Source: a virus. Taken from it: a DNA stretch of 23,994 bases. Each line of letters begins with the position of its first letter. Positions within the stretch are counted from its first letter, which is position 1. Below, piece after piece: positions 5,953-12,788 of the stretch. The stretch lies in IMG/VR virus record IMGVR_UViG_3300050121_000033, positions 1 to 23,994 of that record. One strand, written 5' to 3'. Both the position numbers and the translations under genes were made by a program. The notes beneath the pieces were generated by a model that saw nothing but the letters and a program-made list of their open reading frames with translations, ran no database searches and was not told where the DNA came from.

Positions 5953-8181
5953 TCATGGCGAAGCCCCGCCAAGTGGGTTTGAATTGGGCGTAAAAAAACC
6001 ACCCGGAGGTGGTTGTGGTGTTGGGGGTTGCATGCCCGGAGGCATTCCAGGCGGTGCGCCAGGCGGTGGTCCTGGCGGCATGCCCTGCGGCTGGATGCCC
6101 ATTCCGGGCGGCGGCATCGGAGGTTGTCCACCACCTGAATCTGCTGGCGTGCTAATCGTGTCCATCACGACGCGCGCGGCCATCTGTGCGATTTCCTGCG
6201 GATTGAAGTCGCCCTTCATGGCGGTAAGGCGCGCTGTCTCGGCGGAATACCACGCCAGCTTCCGGTCCTCGGCAGCGCTGTATTGCTTGCCCATTTCCTT
6301 GACGGAGTCGGATTCGAGCTTTTGATTGGCCTGCTGAAGTTGCTGACCCATTTGCTCGATCTGCTGCTTCATCTGCGCCATCTGCGCTTGCACGGCTGGC
6401 GGAATCTCGGTGTCGCCCTGCTCGATCGCTTGAACCTGCGGCGGCGCCATAGCGAGCAGCATGCGGCCGATCTTCTCGGCGTTCGGCCAGTCCTGCATCT
6501 TTGCCCACTCGGGGCCAAGCACCGCCATCAATTGCGGGCTGGTTTGCAGAATATTGCCGATAGCTTCGGCAGACTCTTGCCGCAGGGTGGAATAGCTTGG
6601 GCCAGCCTGCACGCGTACGTCATAGGTACCGACGCCTGGATTGATGACTACCGGGCCAGGTTGGCCGGGAGGCGGCTTTGTGATCGCCCGCGGATGATTC
6701 GGGTCTATCGTTACCTGATCGATCTTGCCATCATCACCTGTGATGTGCGCCTGGCGCTTGGTGTCGTAGACGATTGGCACCATGTCAACGATGATGCGGC
6801 CAAGCTGCTCGATAGCGCGTGCTTGGTTGTCAACGTAGTGGAAGTTAGCGGTGTCGCCCTGGCGCTCATCAGCCTGCTTGGCCCTGCCTGAGACGGCGTT
6901 GCTCGGTGCGCCCAGGCTCGAGCGATACATGCCGATAGAGGCTTGCACGTCCGCCAGTGCTAACTGCCCGCCCTCGATAAATGCTTGCGACATGGCTGGC
7001 GGTTGCTGACGCTCAGGCCTCGGAATTGGATTGCCTTCACCGTCTACGCCGTTGAACGGCAAATAGGCACGGTTTGACGTGTTAGCGCCGCGCCATTCAT
7101 CCTCGAAGTTCTCGAACGCCCGGATATCACCCACGAATGGAGCTTTCGGCTGCAACGCGACCTGCTCGATGTAGGAGGTGCGCTCGTAGTTGTACGCTTG
7201 CTGCGCGTCACGCATACGGCGGGTCATGCCGCACAGAAAACGCTCGCCCTCGATCCATAGCTCGTCGCCCAATACAGGGATCAGCGGAATATAGACGCTC
7301 GGGAAATTCGTTTCCTCAAGGATTTCTTGACCATTCAGCTTGCACCACTTGACCGTGACTTTCTCCGCAGCAAAATTACCCAATCGAGCCGGGTGCGTAG
7401 CTGTCATCGGGTCAGGCGGCAATGCCCAATATTCTTCCTCGCTTACGGGCTGCGGCGTGCCATCCTCACCAGCTACCAATATCTGGTTCGTGGAGGTGCG
7501 CTCTTTATAGAAATATTCGCAAATGCGGATCGTGTCCTTGCTGCACCAGTCATCACGCGATGAACTGCCTTCCCATGCAACAGGCTCTGCGTCCGGGTAT
7601 TCCTTCTCGAACGCCTCCCGCGTCATCTTGCTTTCGACAAATCCCCAATCGGCGTCAGAGCCGTCAGGTTCCATGGAGTTGGGATCAATCACCACCGAGA
7701 GCGGGTCATGCACGCGCTTGATGCGGATTTCCTGCTCGTTCTTCTCGGTGTTCACCACCTCAGTCACTATGCGAATCCAGCCTAGGCCAATACGGGCAGC
7801 GTATTCAATAGCAGTGTCGTAGGCGATTGAGGCGCGAGATTGATACTCGATATGCCGGATCAATCCCTCGAGCCTCAGCGCTACATCAACGTCGGCACCG
7901 TCAGCAGTAGGAATGACCTTGATGCCGGGCTTGTTCTGCCGGCTGTCGTTGACCACCTGGGCAATGTATTGATTCGTCTGATCGAATGTCAGGCAGGGCC
8001 GCGCACCGTTGGCGTTTGATGCGCGCGCAGTGCGTATAGCCGGATCCCATTGCTGCGGATCCGCAGGGTTGGAGAATTTTAGATCCTCCACCATGCGATC
8101 ACGGTTGTCCTTGAACGCGTCTTTGCCGTCGCTGAACCGCTGCTTAGCGGTAGCGAGCGTGTCGTCCTTGTCGTCAGCCAC
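5953..8181 (-). CDS. Portal protein, P22 gp1-like
   Basis: 742 aa against 725 aa in P22. It starts at a GTG at 8181 preceded by AAGGGTAATCC, a good ribosome site. Early residues include DLKFSNPADPQQWDPAIR and RPCLTFDQTNQYIAQVVND, core blocks of the P22 portal family. YEYAARIGLGWIRIV-type segments and RRMRDAQQAYNYERTSYIEQ follow. A Gln-rich helix at about residues 605-660 probably forms the barrel inside the head, and a Pro/Gly/Met-rich tail occupies the last 55 residues. The portal is the dodecameric vertex through which DNA enters and leaves, binding the terminase and later the gp4-like ring. The end of the coding region contains a hairpin plus T tract, described separately. Confidence 0.95.
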   Translation of the reverse strand: MADDKDDTLATAKQRFSDGKDAFKDNRDRMVEDLKFSNPADPQQWDPAIRTARASNANGARPCLTFDQTNQYIAQVVNDSRQNKPGIKVIPTADGADVDVALRLEGLIRHIEYQSRASIAYDTAIEYAARIGLGWIRIVTEVVNTEKNEQEIRIKRVHDPLSVVIDPNSMEPDGSDADWGFVESKMTREAFEKEYPDAEPVAWEGSSSRDDWCSKDTIRICEYFYKERTSTNQILVAGEDGTPQPVSEEEYWALPPDPMTATHPARLGNFAAEKVTVKWCKLNGQEILEETNFPSVYIPLIPVLGDELWIEGERFLCGMTRRMRDAQQAYNYERTSYIEQVALQPKAPFVGDIRAFENFEDEWRGANTSNRAYLPFNGVDGEGNPIPRPERQQPPAMSQAFIEGGQLALADVQASIGMYRSSLGAPSNAVSGRAKQADERQGDTANFHYVDNQARAIEQLGRIIVDMVPIVYDTKRQAHITGDDGKIDQVTIDPNHPRAITKPPPGQPGPVVINPGVGTYDVRVQAGPSYSTLRQESAEAIGNILQTSPQLMAVLGPEWAKMQDWPNAEKIGRMLLAMAPPQVQAIEQGDTEIPPAVQAQMAQMKQQIEQMGQQLQQANQKLESDSVKEMGKQYSAAEDRKLAWYSAETARLTAMKGDFNPQEIAQMAARVVMDTISTPADSGGGQPPMPPPGMGIQPQGMPPGPPPGAPPGMPPGMQPPTPQPPPGGFFTPNSNPLGGASP
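5992..6014 (-). terminator. Terminator-like hairpin and T tract inside the 3' end of the portal gene
   Basis: On the minus strand a 7-bp stem AACCACC/GGTGGTT with the 4-base loop TCCG is followed directly by T's (seven in a row counting two in the stem). It lies about 38 bases before the portal stop codon, inside codons for the Pro-Pro-Gly-Gly-Phe-Phe tail. It closely resembles the strong terminator at 17361-17383. Genes downstream (scaffold, coat) must still be transcribed, so it may cause only partial termination, or be bypassed by the late antitermination complex or by translating ribosomes. Structure seen; effect inferred. Confidence 0.4.
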
Positions 8182-8222
8182 GGATTACCCTTGCGCCTGA
8201 ACAGGCAACGTATCGCCGAGGA

Positions 8223-8429
8223 TTATTGCTTCACCCACGCGGATTCACCGGTCATGGACGTCCCGGTATAGGTGAACGTTTTGATCCACGTGTGCACGCC
8301 GTCTGTGCATGTGTCGGTATCCAGCGCACCATTAGGGCCAGCATACGTATATACATGCTTCAATGAGTCGGGATCGAGCGGAAACTGGCCCGTTGAATCG
8401 ATCACTTGGTTCTGGGTTAATACGGGCAT
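8223..8429 (-). CDS. Small conserved-type phage protein between terminase and portal
   Basis: 68 aa, beginning MPVLTQNQVIDSTGQFPLDP. AAGGAA at a good distance precedes the ATG (AAAAAGGAACAACCATG). The protein is Thr/Asp/Tyr-rich with no basic cluster or membrane segment; TWIKTFTYTGTSMTGESAWV is probably a beta hairpin. I do not recognise a family. A small strand-rich product at this spot could be a head-joining or decoration component, but that is only position. It is not found between genes 2 and 1 in P22. Confidence 0.72.
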   Translation of the reverse strand: MPVLTQNQVIDSTGQFPLDPDSLKHVYTYAGPNGALDTDTCTDGVHTWIKTFTYTGTSMTGESAWVKQ

Positions 8430-8441
8430 GGTTGTTCCTTT

Positions 8442-9779
8442 TTAGGCCGCCATCCAGCCGAGGGATGATGGTTCTTCGTGCACTTTTGGTTTAGCCTCTT
8501 TCTTGGGTTTGACGATGCCAGGGAATAAGGCAGTGATGGCCCATATCAGCGCGTCTGCACGGTTGGGCGACGATGCGCCTGTGTAGCCAAAGGTCGAGAA
8601 CGCGATGAGTTCGTCCTCAAGATCCAGGTAGTTGCCGACGTGGCGCACCTTGCCTTGCTCGTACAGGGCTGAGATTGGCTCGGCACGCACAGCCTTGCCG
8701 CGCGTAGCAGTGACAGCGCGATATGGCGTCCTGGCGCGCGCGGTCTGGATGGTGAATTCCACCATTGCACCACCGTAGTTCGTCTCACCTACAACAACAT
8801 CAGCATTCCAGCGGTCATAGGCATCCGTGGCGATCTTGCCCCATGTCGCAGGGCCAGCCTTCACGGTGCAGTCTTCGAGCAGGTAGGCATTGCCATCTGT
8901 TCCTAAGCCAGCGACGACGATGCCAATCGCATCGTTATCCGCGTTATCCACATCGCCGGATCCAGACGGGTCGACAGCAACGACAATGCGTACCATGTCA
9001 GGCAGTTCGCCACCAATGATGCGGTATTGCTCTATGTTCTCTTCGGTAAATAGCTGGTTTGGCGTGGCATCAGCAAACTTGCCGTCCATGAACCGGGCGC
9101 GCAGACGAGCACCCATCGAGCGCAGCGTTTCCAGATAGCCGGATGTAAGATTTTCGGCGTTATCCATTGGGTTAATCTGGAAACTGGCGTAGTTGTCGGG
9201 GTTGGGATTGGCCTGCTTGGAATCGGGGTCCGTCTTCTGGCGGAATACCTTGTACGACCAGTGCGCCTTCGATGGCGGGTTGCAGTCGTAATACACGCGC
9301 GGCGTCAGTTCGGTGTCGTCGCGGCCTTTGATCTTCTGAATGGCCTTCTGTGCGAGCCGGGTTAATGCAACACCTACGCTCGCCCACGGAATCTGACTGC
9401 ATTCGTTTAGGTAGATGGTGACGAACTCCATGCCGAGAATCTTCTCGGTGCGCTCCTTGTCATCCAGCCCACCGAACCAAATCTCGCTCTTATTGGGCAA
9501 CGTGGCGAACCAATCTGTTTTGTTGATATGCGCTTCCACGCCTGGGAATGCTAGCGCCATTACTTTAGGGAACGTGTCCATGATGATGGACGCCTTGATG
9601 GCATTGAATCGAAATCGCAGGATGGCGTGACGTGATCCAGGAGCTTTCAACGCACGCAGTACAACGTTGCGCACGAGCAGGAATGTTTTACCCGAGCGTG
9701 AGCCGCCGAACAGCATGACGTGCGTAGCAGCACCGGCCAGGATGCGTTGCGCTTCCTGTTGCTTGGCGTTCAGCTTCAT
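8442..9779 (-). CDS. Terminase large subunit (ATPase-nuclease)
   Basis: 445 aa. The Walker A motif GGSRSGKT is at residues 25-32. Walker B, VTIYLNE, ends in the catalytic Glu126. The C-terminal RNase H-like nuclease begins with VVAVDPSGSGD, giving the first metal Asp270; a Glu follows in VVVGETNYGG, and a last Asp in NRADALIWA. The intermediate block RFMDGKFAD (229-237) is typical of the family. Together these make a complete packaging motor, where the ATPase pumps DNA into the prohead and the nuclease cuts the concatemer, probably by the headful mechanism as in P22. The ATG at 9779 overlaps the small-subunit TGA (ATGA). Confidence 0.95.
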   Translation of the reverse strand: MKLNAKQQEAQRILAGAATHVMLFGGSRSGKTFLLVRNVVLRALKAPGSRHAILRFRFNAIKASIIMDTFPKVMALAFPGVEAHINKTDWFATLPNKSEIWFGGLDDKERTEKILGMEFVTIYLNECSQIPWASVGVALTRLAQKAIQKIKGRDDTELTPRVYYDCNPPSKAHWSYKVFRQKTDPDSKQANPNPDNYASFQINPMDNAENLTSGYLETLRSMGARLRARFMDGKFADATPNQLFTEENIEQYRIIGGELPDMVRIVVAVDPSGSGDVDNADNDAIGIVVAGLGTDGNAYLLEDCTVKAGPATWGKIATDAYDRWNADVVVGETNYGGAMVEFTIQTARARTPYRAVTATRGKAVRAEPISALYEQGKVRHVGNYLDLEDELIAFSTFGYTGASSPNRADALIWAITALFPGIVKPKKEAKPKVHEEPSSLGWMAA

Positions 9780-10084
9780 ATTGCCTCGTCTATGTCCGAG
9801 ACAGCGAACATGACCGGACCCCCACCCTCACCCGTAACCTGTAACGGTAGGAGCTTGGGATAGATCGATCCCCAGAACACACGTTCGTTGGCGGGGTCTT
9901 CTTTCGCCCACTCTACGAGGCGCGTTGCACCACCCAATTGCTCAGCAGCCTGGGCAATTGCGTCTTTGGCTGCGATGGTGGTTTTGTTCTGCAAACCCTT
10001 CGGGCGACCTGGCCCAGGTTTACCGGCAAAGAAAGGTTTTCCACCCGTTTTAATTACGGGCGAGGCCTTCGGTGCTTTGGTCAT
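9776..10084 (-). CDS. Putative terminase small subunit (DUF5681-like basic N-terminus)
   Basis: 102 aa from the ATG at 10084; a GTG at 10129 would add 15 residues overlapping the upstream gene and is less likely. The N-terminus is basic and Gly/Pro-rich (KPFFAGKPGPGRPKGLQNKT), resembling the AT-hook-like start of DUF5681 proteins often encoded beside terminases. Helices follow (AKDAIAQAAEQLGGATRLVE, then ANERVFWGSIYPKLLP). The small subunit recognises the packaging site and loads the motor. The call rests on position immediately before the large subunit and on the DNA-binding-type start. A weak ribosome site suggests translation is coupled to the upstream gene, whose stop is only 10 bases away. 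Confidence 0.75.
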   Translation of the reverse strand: MTKAPKASPVIKTGGKPFFAGKPGPGRPKGLQNKTTIAAKDAIAQAAEQLGGATRLVEWAKEDPANERVFWGSIYPKLLPLQVTGEGGGPVMFAVSDIDEAI

Positions 10085-10094
10085 GCTAAAGCTG

Positions 10095-10451
10095 TCAAAC
10101 GTCCGCTTTCTTGCCGCGCAGATAGGCACGGATCTTGTCCACCAAATGCGCAGGCAGGCCTTCGAGGATCACCAAATCTGCCTCGATCTCATCGAGCAAG
10201 TTGCGCCTCTCGGCCTTAGCTTGCGCAACAGGCACAGTGGCAACGGTCATATCCACTGCGGGAGCGGGATACGGTACGACGACGGAGCCGGGCTGACGCG
10301 TTTGGCTGGCGGGGTCGGCGGGATCGAGGTCGGGGTTGGGTTCGGACGCAACCGGCTCGCCAGATTCAACAACCGGCGCATCGGCTACAGGCGCAGTCGG
10401 CGCATCGGGCATCAGTTCGACCGATTGTTCGGTGCTAGTGGTTTCGTCCAT
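10095..10451 (-). CDS. Acidic Pro/Ala-rich protein, first gene of the late cassette
   Basis: 118 aa. The first 80 residues are acidic and low-complexity, rich in Ala, Pro, Asp, Glu and Val (DAPTAPVADAPVVESGEP), and probably disordered. The last 35 are helical and mixed-charge (RRNLLDEIEADLVILEGLPA, then KIRAYLRGKKADV). A strong ribosome site (CCCGGAGAGAGCG) lies just before the ATG, immediately downstream of the T run of the terminator at 10468-10502, so translation can begin as soon as polymerase clears the terminator. I do not recognise the family. Its place directly before the small terminase gene may indicate a packaging accessory, but nothing in the sequence proves it. Confidence 0.75.
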   Translation of the reverse strand: MDETTSTEQSVELMPDAPTAPVADAPVVESGEPVASEPNPDLDPADPASQTRQPGSVVVPYPAPAVDMTVATVPVAQAKAERRNLLDEIEADLVILEGLPAHLVDKIRAYLRGKKADV

Positions 10452-10467
10452 CGCTCTCTCCGGGCAT

Positions 10468-10502
10468 AAAAAAAGCCGCCATCCCCTGAAAGGATGCGCG
10501 GC
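10468..10502 (-). terminator. Intrinsic terminator ahead of the late cassette
   Basis: On the minus strand, GCCGC and CATCC arms pair to make a 10-bp stem with one bulged base and a 7-base loop, followed by seven T's. It stands 17 bases before the first late gene start and after the gene at 10538-11005. As transcription arrives from the replication operon, this would stop it unless an antitermination factor acts, the logic of lambda tR' and Q. Confidence 0.85.
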
Positions 10503-10510
10503 AATTGAAA

Positions 10511-10538
10511 AGCCCCGGCCGATTTCTCAGACGAGGCT
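10511..10538 (-). terminator. Second, weaker terminator-like hairpin
   Basis: Minus-strand AGCCTCG pairs with CGGGGCT (seven pairs, one G-T wobble) across a 14-base loop and is followed by TTTTC. It begins at the stop codon of the upstream gene and precedes the stronger hairpin by about 10 bases. Tandem terminators are common where read-through has to be low. The long loop and short T run make it weaker than its neighbour. Confidence 0.4.
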
Positions 10539-11005
10539 CAAATTTTGGAGGCTATTCGGCCTCTGTGCGGATTATCGGAGGGTTGCGTCATTTTTGCAAC
10601 CTTTTCCAACAACTCCCGCTGCGCGAATGCCGTTTGCAGGAGAATCCGAGCCTCCTGCCACGCTTCGAGCAATTGGTCAGGGCTCATGCGTGCGTTGCCC
10701 CACACATGCGCGCCTGAGCGGTTTGCAGCGTGCAGCTCAACGGCCACACGCATCTGCCATGTTGGCAATGCATCTACACATGCCTCAACCGATTTGGCGA
10801 TGATGCGATGGATTGCTCGGTCCGCCGCGTCCGCTGCGTCTGAGTCGTCGTGGTAGACGTTCCCGGCGTTGTTTTGCGTATCCCTGAACATGGGCGAGCA
10901 CTGGCCCGTTCCGAGGTTTGGCCGATAGGCGCACAGGGACGGATACCAGAACCGGATCAAAAGATCCTCGACCGGATCGTGATCCTCAAATGGATTCGGT
11001 GTCAT
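10538..11005 (-). CDS. Last gene of early operon; candidate late regulator (Q-like by position)
   Basis: 155 aa from the ATG at 11005, which follows a very strong ribosome site (GGGGGAGGGGGA) and overlaps the TGA of the upstream tiny gene. The sequence begins MTPNPFEDHDPVEDLLIRFW and is mostly helical, with DAADRAIHRIIAKSVEACVD, LPTWQMRVAVELHAANRSG and PDQLLEAWQEARILLQTA. The 'dimer helix, LP-x-x-x-R, then a further helical unit' layout recalls proteobacterial phage Q/antiterminator-type proteins, and the location (end of replication operon, directly before tandem terminators and the late genes) is where such a regulator is expected. No zinc cysteines or clear HTH are visible. Existence of the gene is well supported; the antiterminator role is inference. 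Confidence 0.78.
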   Translation of the reverse strand: MTPNPFEDHDPVEDLLIRFWYPSLCAYRPNLGTGQCSPMFRDTQNNAGNVYHDDSDAADAADRAIHRIIAKSVEACVDALPTWQMRVAVELHAANRSGAHVWGNARMSPDQLLEAWQEARILLQTAFAQRELLEKVAKMTQPSDNPHRGRIASKI

Positions 11006-11124
11006 TCCCCCTCCCCCTCGATGCATCCATCCCACCCGTCGCGGGAATCCTGCCAGATGCAATAGCCACATATGGCAATAACAAGCATGACCAGCACCGT
11101 CAAAACACCGATTCCGTAATTCAA
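11002..11124 (-). CDS. Tiny single-pass membrane protein with TTG start
   Basis: 40 aa. The start is TTG at 11124, overlapping the previous stop (TTGA), with GGGAG six bases upstream. The end overlaps the next ATG (ATGA). Residues 6-23 form a hydrophobic span (GVLTVLVMLVIAICGYCI), followed by an acidic, Trp-containing tail (DSRDGWDGCIEGEGE). The tail is cytoplasmic or periplasmic depending on topology. The codons for its last residues double as the strong ribosome site of the next gene. Function unknown; short phage membrane peptides of this kind may act on membrane potential, lysis or superinfection, but no such role is shown here. Confidence 0.6.
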   Translation of the reverse strand: MNYGIGVLTVLVMLVIAICGYCIWQDSRDGWDGCIEGEGE

Positions 11125-11300
11125 GATTTCTCCCGTTTTATTAACAAACAGCCCCACACTAAAACGAACAGCGCCGCGAGGACGGCCCCGACCATGTCGC
11201 TATACGTCCGATCAGGCACAACGCCGTGGAGTAGAAAATCCAATCTGGTGAATATCTGCACGGCGCAAAATATGCAGATCGCGAGCACGAAGGTAATCAT
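11121..11300 (-). CDS. Small two-span membrane protein
   Basis: 59 aa, ATG at 11300 overlapping the previous stop (ATGA) and ending in the TTGA overlap with the next gene. Two hydrophobic stretches are visible, at about residues 2-18 (ITFVLAICIFCAVQIF) and 37-54 (VGAVLAALFVLVWGCLLI), with a basic end KREKS. The connecting segment is short and polar (HGVVPDRTYSDM). Size and layout resemble small class II holin-like or inner-membrane phage proteins. However, the lysis genes of P22-like phages usually lie beyond Q or after the tail genes, and no endolysin is adjacent, so I do not call it a holin. Confidence 0.65.
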   Translation of the reverse strand: MITFVLAICIFCAVQIFTRLDFLLHGVVPDRTYSDMVGAVLAALFVLVWGCLLIKREKS

Positions 11301-11635
11301 CGCGAATCACCACCCTCAACCCATCCGCGCCCATCCCCCGTCACGCTCATCATCGGCGGCTGCGCAGCCCGTGCACGAGCAGCATTGACCATGAGCAGCC
11401 CCGCGCCGAATTTGAGCGGCCTGAATGCTGGCGGTGTGCGGGCCTCTGTTTTGGGCATCGCCGCTTCCGCAGCCAATCGAGCCGAACGTGCCGCTGCTCG
11501 ATCCCTGGCGATCCTCGCAGCACGCCCCTTTACCCACGCCTCCATGGCCTCATCCGGCGAACAGGCTATGCGCCTCACGCCATCCCCTTCGGCTACGTAC
11601 TTTCCGGTGGCGGTCTTGCTGATGATTGGTGTCAT
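11297..11635 (-). CDS. Hypothetical Ala/Arg-rich protein
   Basis: 112 aa. It follows a GGAGAGGG ribosome site and overlaps the RusA stop (ATGA). The start, TPIISKTATGKYVAEGDGVR, looks like a short beta meander. The centre is a basic helix (KGRAARIARDRAAARSARLA) and the C-terminus is Gly/Arg-rich. The composition suggests nucleic-acid contact, but high local G+C can produce the same bias. No family recognised. The chain of overlaps on both sides supports it as a real gene. Confidence 0.6.
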   Translation of the reverse strand: MTPIISKTATGKYVAEGDGVRRIACSPDEAMEAWVKGRAARIARDRAAARSARLAAEAAMPKTEARTPPAFRPLKFGAGLLMVNAARARAAQPPMMSVTGDGRGWVEGGDSR

Positions 11636-12138
11636 TTTCCCTCTCCTATTTGATGCACACGCACCCTCACACTCGGCTCGTCCGAGTAGCGCTTACACAT
11701 ATCGATGTTCACGACCTGGCTGTCGTCCTTCCAAACCACGCCGTTCAACGCGTCGCAAATCATTTTGATAACGTTGTCTGCGTCAGGCTTTCCGGTGGGC
11801 AGCGACTCGCCAGTGCGCGCCGCCCGCTGCTTCTTGCCCGACCACGATGCTGGGATTTGCAGCGCCACATTCATGACCAGTCGCACCGGGCCGGTAATCA
11901 GCGGACGCCCTCGCATCGCCTGAGCCGCAAACAGCTTGACGACGCCCTCATAGTTCACCGTCTTCTCAGGGGCGTACATCATGGCCTGCCCGTTTCGGCT
12001 ACCGATCCGTGGACGACCCTTCGCCACCGGCTGGCCGGGAATGGTGAAAGACACCATTTCGACGGTTTGCGAATCTGTGCAATCTGCCTTCAGCGTCCCC
12101 GCGTTCGGATCGAGGGCGATTTCGGTGTGGTCGGTCAT
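11632..12138 (-). CDS. rusA: RusA-family Holliday junction resolvase
   Basis: 168 aa. After an acidic lead of about 28 residues comes the family core: MVSFTIPGQPVAKGRPRIGS (the 'G.P..K.RPR' block), then PTGKPDADNVIKMICDALNG with the metal-binding Asp pair in KPDADN, and VVWKDDSQVVNIDMCKRY with two further acidic residues. RusA dimers cut four-way junctions symmetrically, resolving recombination intermediates and branched concatemers before packaging. It is commonly found at the end of lambdoid replication/nin-type operons, as here. The N-terminal extension is longer than in E. coli RusA (about 120 aa), and an internal Met at about residue 28 (MVSFTIPG) is an alternative start, although the ATGA overlap favours the longer form. 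Confidence 0.92.
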   Translation of the reverse strand: MTDHTEIALDPNAGTLKADCTDSQTVEMVSFTIPGQPVAKGRPRIGSRNGQAMMYAPEKTVNYEGVVKLFAAQAMRGRPLITGPVRLVMNVALQIPASWSGKKQRAARTGESLPTGKPDADNVIKMICDALNGVVWKDDSQVVNIDMCKRYSDEPSVRVRVHQIGEGK

Positions 12139-12788
12139 GCTTCGTCCTTTTCGGATTCGAGTTGCGGCACCGATTGATCCAGATTGGTATGTACGCGGGT
12201 GAAGCTGATCGTCGGCTTGTCAGAGCCGTTCTCGAGCACCTTCTTGGCGACCTCGGGATTGCCAATCAGCACCGGGGGATCTGACGGAAAGCCCGACTGT
12301 GCATTCTGAGATTCGGCAATGCCAACCAGCGCGTGCGGATATTCACGGACATCGTTGCGCGCCTTGAAGCCGCGGTATCGGGCCTCAAACTCATTGCGTA
12401 TGAACGGCCATTCCTTCTCTTCTTTCGTGCCTAGTGCCACCCATCCGCCCATTTCCTGAATCACCGCGTGAATGATCGGGTCATCAAATGCCACCGTGGC
12501 GTAGGTGCCGATCTGCCGGATGCCCTTGTCGACTTTCGCCCAGGCCACCAGCGCGGAATCCTTGGTAGACCCCTGGAGCATCTTCACCACGTCGGCAGGC
12601 TTTGGCATGAACTGGCCGTTATCCGGGTTCACGCAATGCCGGTTCAACGCGTCTGCAACGGCTTCGTAGTCGAATGGCGTTGCCGCTTGCCACCAGACGT
12701 TCAGCGCAAACTCGGATGTATCCTGTCGATAGAAGGCGAACACCGCCGCGATCAGTTTCAGGAACTTGGGTTTTTGGTCGGGGGTCAT
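12135..12788 (-). CDS. DUF6475-like replication-associated protein
   Basis: 217 aa. The N-terminal 70 residues (KFLKLIAAVFAFYRQDTSEF, then NVWWQAATPFDYEAVADALN and GQFMPKPADVVKMLQG) match my memory of the DUF6475 domain in beta-proteobacterial phages. This resembles the compact helical N-terminal segment of helicase-loader-type proteins. The middle part, AKVDKGIRQIGTYATVAFDD and so on, is followed by a variable, probably flexible tail. It starts by ATGA overlap with the O-like initiator gene, the place where lambda has P (DnaB helicase loader). A P-like role is therefore plausible but rests on context; no ATPase motif is present. Confidence 0.75.
   Translation of the reverse strand: MTPDQKPKFLKLIAAVFAFYRQDTSEFALNVWWQAATPFDYEAVADALNRHCVNPDNGQFMPKPADVVKMLQGSTKDSALVAWAKVDKGIRQIGTYATVAFDDPIIHAVIQEMGGWVALGTKEEKEWPFIRNEFEARYRGFKARNDVREYPHALVGIAESQNAQSGFPSDPPVLIGNPEVAKKVLENGSDKPTISFTRVHTNLDQSVPQLESEKDEA

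Noticed and set aside
6283-6891. 202-codon plus-strand frame opposite portal
   Set aside because: Leu/His-rich antisense of the portal helices; no independent signals.
11121-11300. Holin call for the two-span small membrane protein
   Set aside because: No endolysin or spanin gene is adjacent and the location is in the replication operon, so lysis function is unsupported.
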